Under the pieces are notes generated by a model. It did not search any database. It was not told where the DNA came from and worked only from the letters and a program-made list of their open reading frames with translations. Source: Diospyros lotus (lineage: Eukaryota; Streptophyta; Magnoliopsida; Ericales; Ebenaceae). Taken from it: a DNA stretch of 64,000 bases. The position numbers and the translations under genes were made by a program. Shown here one piece after another: positions 59,939 through 64,000 of this stretch. How positions within the stretch are numbered: the stretch's first letter is position 1; each line of letters opens with the position of its first letter. The stretch is from the NCBI RefSeq assembly GCF_014633365.1, contig NC_068351.1, forward strand, positions 21,894,866-21,958,865, read 5' to 3'.

Positions 59939-62259
59939 TCATCCTTTCTCGACACATTCGCTTCCATCTTCACCTTCGTAATAAGCAACGGCCACCTCGG
60001 CCCTCGCTCTAGCCCCCGTCGTTGTCACCTCAGATTCTGCTAATGCCACCTCCGCCTCCCGCTTCTTCAACTCTGCCTCGGCAGCATCCAACTGAAATTG
60101 AAGAATGCCGATAGCGTGATCGACCTCATCAACCTGTTTCTTCACCTTGATGGTGTTAGAAAACATGATCTGATCATATGCAGCGAAAAATAAAATCTAA
60201 TTTTATTGGTATCACGTTTTTCAATTCTTACGGTTAAATCGAAGACACAAAAACGAAAAGTTACCTCGAAACGAAATCTGATTTTGTAGCCGATAACCCG
60301 CCTGATATCTTTCACACGTGAGATGCCGAGTCGGTCCACCCGAAACCGTCAAGACTTCAATAGACTTGAGAGAAAAAAGGACACGAAAATTTTCTCTAAA
60401 CTTTCCGTTTTTGATCCAACAGATTAATTGATCGGATTCTGGGTTTAATGTTATATTTATAGACAAAAAACCCTAAAACCCTAAATGCTATTGGGCCGGG
60501 CTTTAGGTGCTAGCAAAAAGCCCAATCCAAATTAATAATTAAATAAATAATCATATTACTTATTTAATTATTCTTATTTCTTAAATAATTGCACTTATAA
60601 TTTAGTAATTCCATAATTACTAAATTTATCCCTTTTTTCTTTTAAAACGATTTCTATTGGGTGGAACTTTCTGGGTTCACAATTAAATTGGCAACGAGAA
60701 TTAATCAATTATTAATTCTCGTAAAACATGAGTGACATCAAGCAATATGTCATGATTACCCAATTTAATGTGAAGCGAGAATGTAAACCTTACACTACGG
60801 TGCCCTGCAATACAGTCCCTCTATCATACTATATCCCGAAAATATATGAGATCACGGTCAGCAAGTCAAATCTCTCGATCTCGTCATATGACCAAATCCA
60901 ATAATCACACTTGACTAATATGACACAACCTCTATGAAATCCAAATTTCGTCGTCATATTACCTCGGCCAAGGATTTATCGTCAAGTGATCACTGGATCG
61001 CATAGGATATCCTCCTCGTATATCTCGAGGTGATAGATTCCATGTCTGATGCACACATACCTCATGTGTCACTAAACTAGGCACATAGATACGTACGACT
61101 ATCCCTAATTAGGACAACCATATAATATCATTGATATCCTAATCCACAACACACAAATATCCATGTCATCTCAGGTCTAAAGACCAATGCAAATCCGTAG
61201 TTAATATTGAATCATTGACCCGTGAGATAAAACCCATGTGATTCAATATTAACAGTCCCGTTCAGTGAGCTCATTCCTATAACGAGCACCCACTCGTCTT
61301 CCTTCTGTATCTTATACAAAGTGGTACGAGACCCACCAATCTTATCTTTCGGTATCTTATACAGAACAAGGAGGAAGACAATGTGCCGGCCTTTGCGAGT
61401 TACTAATTATCCAGGTTAGGAACTCTATAACCAGGAACATATTTATAGTATAACATATTGTGGATTATCCATCTCGATTATTCTTAATAATTAAGAATGG
61501 TATCCACTCCTTATTATACTAAAGGATATTTGTATGTTTAATTCAAACCATATTGCAATTTAAATTAAACATAAAACTTGCCATTAAATAGTGTTTAAAG
61601 AATTACAAGATCAAGCCCTATTGTGTCACTAGAACTGGTCTTAAGGGCTTATATCCAACAGATGGTAGTAGCCTCCATGGCCTTCTTAACCTCCCCACTT
61701 ATTGACTCCCGAGCCCGATGCAACTCCTCTTCATAGTCCACCTTTATCTTTGAGAAACGAGTTTCCACACCTATCTTGAGCAAGGGTAGTCCGCAGGGAG
61801 TTGGAGCACTTAGTGCTCGACTTGATGAAATGCAGTCAATAAGCCAGCACCTGGTAATCCTCTCCGATTCGACGACGGGTTGAGATAGGCGTTAATGAAG
61901 AGGTCACTATAAAATTTCAGGTCCTAAAACGTAGTCAACCAGCCACTCCCGACAAGATTCGAACCACCGGGTGATCGAACCTCCCCACCAGGACCTTTCT
62001 GACACTTCTTATGCCGGGCTAGTTCTTTAAAAATCGTAAGCTCCCCAGGGCCTATGCCCAGAGTCGCAGTCTCAACAACCATAGCAGCGGGTTGCACGGG
62101 GGGAGCAATAGGTTCTAGCGCAACAAAAGCCTTCCTAGCTACCTTATTTGCCGAAATGGAGCCTAGCGCAGCCCTACCTCCTTCCTTGCGAAGCATGTCC
62201 ATGTCTTCCCTGATATCTTTCTCACCATATGTGGAAGCCATTCGCCCTACAAAACACAC
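59939..62259 (-). pseudogene. Antisense coiled-coil ORF of element C, split by solo LTR 2
   Basis: On the minus strand the ORF starts near 62244 (MASTYGEKDIRED). It degenerates by frameshift around 61920 and carries Glu/Lys-rich heptad-like sequence (for example VDYEEELHRARESI near 61740). At 61660 it meets the minus-strand solo LTR. Beyond the LTR it resumes in Lys/Glu/Ala-rich coiled-coil sequence (KKQVDEVDHAIGILQFQLDA) and ends at 59939. Tat-lineage elements are known to carry extra ORFs, some antisense, between pol and the 3' LTR; their function is unknown. Domain identity is inferred from composition only. Confidence 0.6.
60149..61665 (-). mobile_element. Solo LTR 2 inserted in element C 3' region
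   Basis: The LTR is 60154-61660 (1507 bp), flanked by gatgg at 60149-60153 and 61661-61665. Read on the minus strand it starts TGTTGGATATAAGCCC and ends GATCATGTTTTCTAACA. Length, termini and end composition resemble solo LTR 1, so both may belong to related copia-like families. It lies in the opposite orientation to solo LTR 1. Confidence 0.87.
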
Positions 62260-62640
62260 AAGCTCAAATAATAATCGAATAGGCTGTCATTATTAAGGTT
62301 CGCCAAAACCTCTACGACTATCTCCTTCTTTCTGTTATTGAGAAAGCGTGGAAACCCTGGCCCAAAGGGGATCCTTATAAAGATCGTTGAAGAATACCTA
62401 CGACACATCCCACAGATCTACTATCACCAAACCGCCACCTGTCACTCGTCTAAGGGATTGCAAGTTACCACCCAGATAGCACCCTCACCTTCTAGGAAAA
62501 ACACCCTCGAATCCCAAGGCCATGCGCGACCCGAGTCAGTGCATAGAGAATACTTCTATGCTTACTCGTCTTAGGCCAACCTTGAAATGACTCCAGGATC
62601 ACCATCCCACCAAAGACAAGCCAACTCGACCGAAGGGCTA

Positions 62641-63091
62641 TGGACCTTTTGGGCCCAATCTCGACCCTCTCCTTAAGCCCAATCTTGGCCTAGCACCAGC
62701 CTGCCACTGCATCATTGAAACTCTAATGGATATTCACGTGGCTGTCTCATATCCCATCGTCAATTAATAGCGAATCCCATCCACATTAATGAAGGTCCCG
62801 TCGCCACTATGCTACCACCTGGGAACCTCCACTGATGCTAGATAGTTAGTCCCATCATCTGCAAATGGACGACCCATGCATGCAGGAGGACATCTCCTTC
62901 TCCTATGTCAACTAGTTGTCTTCAGAGTCAAGGTATGTTCTGGTCCCTAACCCACTAATACACTATCTCTTCTTACTCTCTTACTCACTCGAGCATCAGA
63001 CTGCTTGTAGGTGCCAGTCGTCCCTCGGATGGATCCCTCGCCAGAGCCTGCACCCCACCTCCAATCGTCCTCTTTTGGTTAGGAAGGAACA
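62641..63091 (+). repeat. Element C 3' LTR, complete
   Basis: 451 bp, TGGACC to GGAACA. Its first ~220 bp match the left LTR. The rest (gcatcagactgcttgtaggt region) looks like the R-U5 part of Tat LTRs. The right flank is the ataac duplication. Confidence 0.82.
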
Positions 63092-63297
63092 ATAACATTC
63101 ATTCCATATGTTCAATACATTTACAAGAAATCAAACCATGAGATAATACAAAAAAAAAATAAAAAATAAAATAATAAGACGTCAAACCATAGAAACTGAT
63201 AGCTTAAAGTGTTGGGGATGCTCAGTGTCAACGATGATTGCCAAACACGATGGGTCCAAGCTCATCGACGTCGTCACGGAGTGGCCACTGGTTACTG

Positions 63298-63863
63298 CTA
63301 GTATCGGAGGTGGTAAGGTAGAAAAGTAGCATTTGGGAAACTAGGAAGTGAGGCAATTTCTGGGATGATGGGAAATTCAGAGCTTCTAATTGGGTTTAGA
63401 TCATCCACGGGTAATGATCCATGCGAGATGGGTCAAAAAATATCAGCAAAGCTCGGATTAAGTTTTGGAATAAGATTTGGATCGGGTTTTGGGTGATACC
63501 AAATTGGAACAGGTTGAGGATATATAGAATGATATGCAAATAGTAAATCCTATAAGAAAGCTCGATAAACTTGTAGATCACTAACCTATTGTTGGAGGGC
63601 AAGAATATGGGGCACACAGCCATAAACAGGATCTTGAAGCCGAGCTTGAACTTCAAATAAGAGTGTAATAGCAGCTTCAAGCCGGTCACTTGCAGGAAGA
63701 TGGGCCAGGAGGATGGAGGCATTTCTGGCACCAGAAACATAATGGGTGGTAGCAAAATGGATAGATCATTCCTAATAGATGAAGAAGGGGCAAAGATGCA
63801 CAGTAGGGTACACTGTCTTCTCAAGACTCTACAAGCACCACAATGAGAACGGATTATTAGCAT
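63298..63863 (-). pseudogene. LBD (LOB-domain) transcription factor pseudogene, class I
   Basis: From ATG 63863 the minus strand gives the C block C-x2-C-x6-C-x3-C (CGACRVLRRQCTLLC) and IFAPSS. The frame then shifts by one base near 63760 to give HFATTHYVSGARNASILLAH, then the GAS-like and Leu-zipper-like blocks with EVQARLQDPVYGCVPHILAL. A TAG at 63588-63586 follows QQ, where Gln is expected; further stops come later, and the frame ends at TAG 63300-63298. The similarity is to class I LBDs of the LBD16/18/29/30 style. LBD proteins regulate organ boundary, root and vascular development. The damage means this copy is inactive. No intron is seen across the domain. Confidence 0.82.
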
Positions 63864-64000
63864 GATGGATCTGGGTATTGAATAGATCTAATCGTACCTA
63901 ATCAGGTCGGATCGAATCGAGTCAGGCCGGGTTGGACCTAATCGGGTTGGGTCGACCCAGACCTGATTTCAGATCTGGCAGCAATGGGCAGTCGGGGCAT
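63864..64000. repeat. Degenerate GGTCGG/GGTTGG-rich tract
   Basis: Short words such as aatcaggtcgg, cgagtcaggccggg and aatcgggttgggtcg repeat irregularly to the window edge. No gene. Confidence 0.5.

Larger units (their letters stand above)
53289..63091 (+). mobile_element. Element C: Tat-type gypsy retrotransposon, nested and gag-deleted
   Basis: Flanked by ataac at 53284-53288 and 63092-63096, a perfect 5-bp duplication. The left LTR is truncated (53289 to about 53510); the right LTR is complete (62641-63091, TGGACC...GGAACA). After a CCCACCGTGGGGC primer site come the end of gag, protease, RT, RNase H, a second archaeal-type RNase H, and integrase. The coding regions carry many stops and frameshifts. 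An antisense coiled-coil ORF lies downstream of pol. Two solo LTRs (57024-58511 and 60154-61660) interrupt it. Without them and their duplications the element would be about 6.8 kb. Confidence 0.9.

Noticed and set aside
1..64000. CRISPR array, prophage, bacterial operon or biosynthetic cluster
   Set aside because: No spaced identical repeats of CRISPR type and no prokaryotic gene organisation; the window is plant nuclear DNA.

Overview
This is nuclear DNA of a flowering plant, probably a woody eudicot. The genus cannot be read from the sequence. The evidence is spliced genes of plant-specific families (a TPD1-like secreted protein, a SNAP33-type SNARE, a CLE signalling peptide, a broken LBD transcription factor), Athila- and Tat-type LTR retrotransposons, and many AT and CT microsatellites. 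I found no bacterial operon, CRISPR array or phage-like system.

Layout. 1-6224 is heterochromatin-like: a 135-bp satellite array (about 285-2560), duplicated GC-rich tracts, and a chimeric rDNA fragment on the minus strand in which an internal piece of 18S is fused to the 3' end of 26S. 6225-16579 is an Athila-type LTR retrotransposon (element A) whose gag-pol is one unbroken reading frame carrying eight internal stops. 18526-19565 is an apparently intact TPD1-like gene. 20629 to about 22700 is a candidate CACTA-type transposon. 24632-29071 is a minus-strand Tat-type element (element B) with gag but almost no pol, plus a tandem array near its 3' LTR. About 31200-40755 is a SNAP33-type gene with six exons, counting the 5'UTR exon; its 6.7-kb intron contains two degenerate LINEs, one inserted in the other. 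43109-43408 is an intact single-exon CLE9/10-type gene. 45869-46111 is a SINE with a perfect 17-bp target-site duplication. 49134-51599 is a long gypsy LTR (element D) followed by an initiator-Met primer site. 53289-63091 is a Tat-type element (element C) split by two solo LTRs on opposite strands, each with its own perfect 5-bp duplication. 63298-63863 is an LBD pseudogene on the minus strand.

How it works together. The three intact genes are independent single-copy-style genes in AT-rich DNA. The rest is a layered record of insertion, deletion and decay. The most notable structures are the 18S/26S fusion, the stop-only decay of element A, the complementary losses in elements B and C (one kept gag, the other kept pol), the nested solo LTRs that interrupt an antisense coiled-coil ORF, and the LINE within a LINE in the SNARE intron. 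Identities come from reading translations and motifs by eye; no database search was possible.
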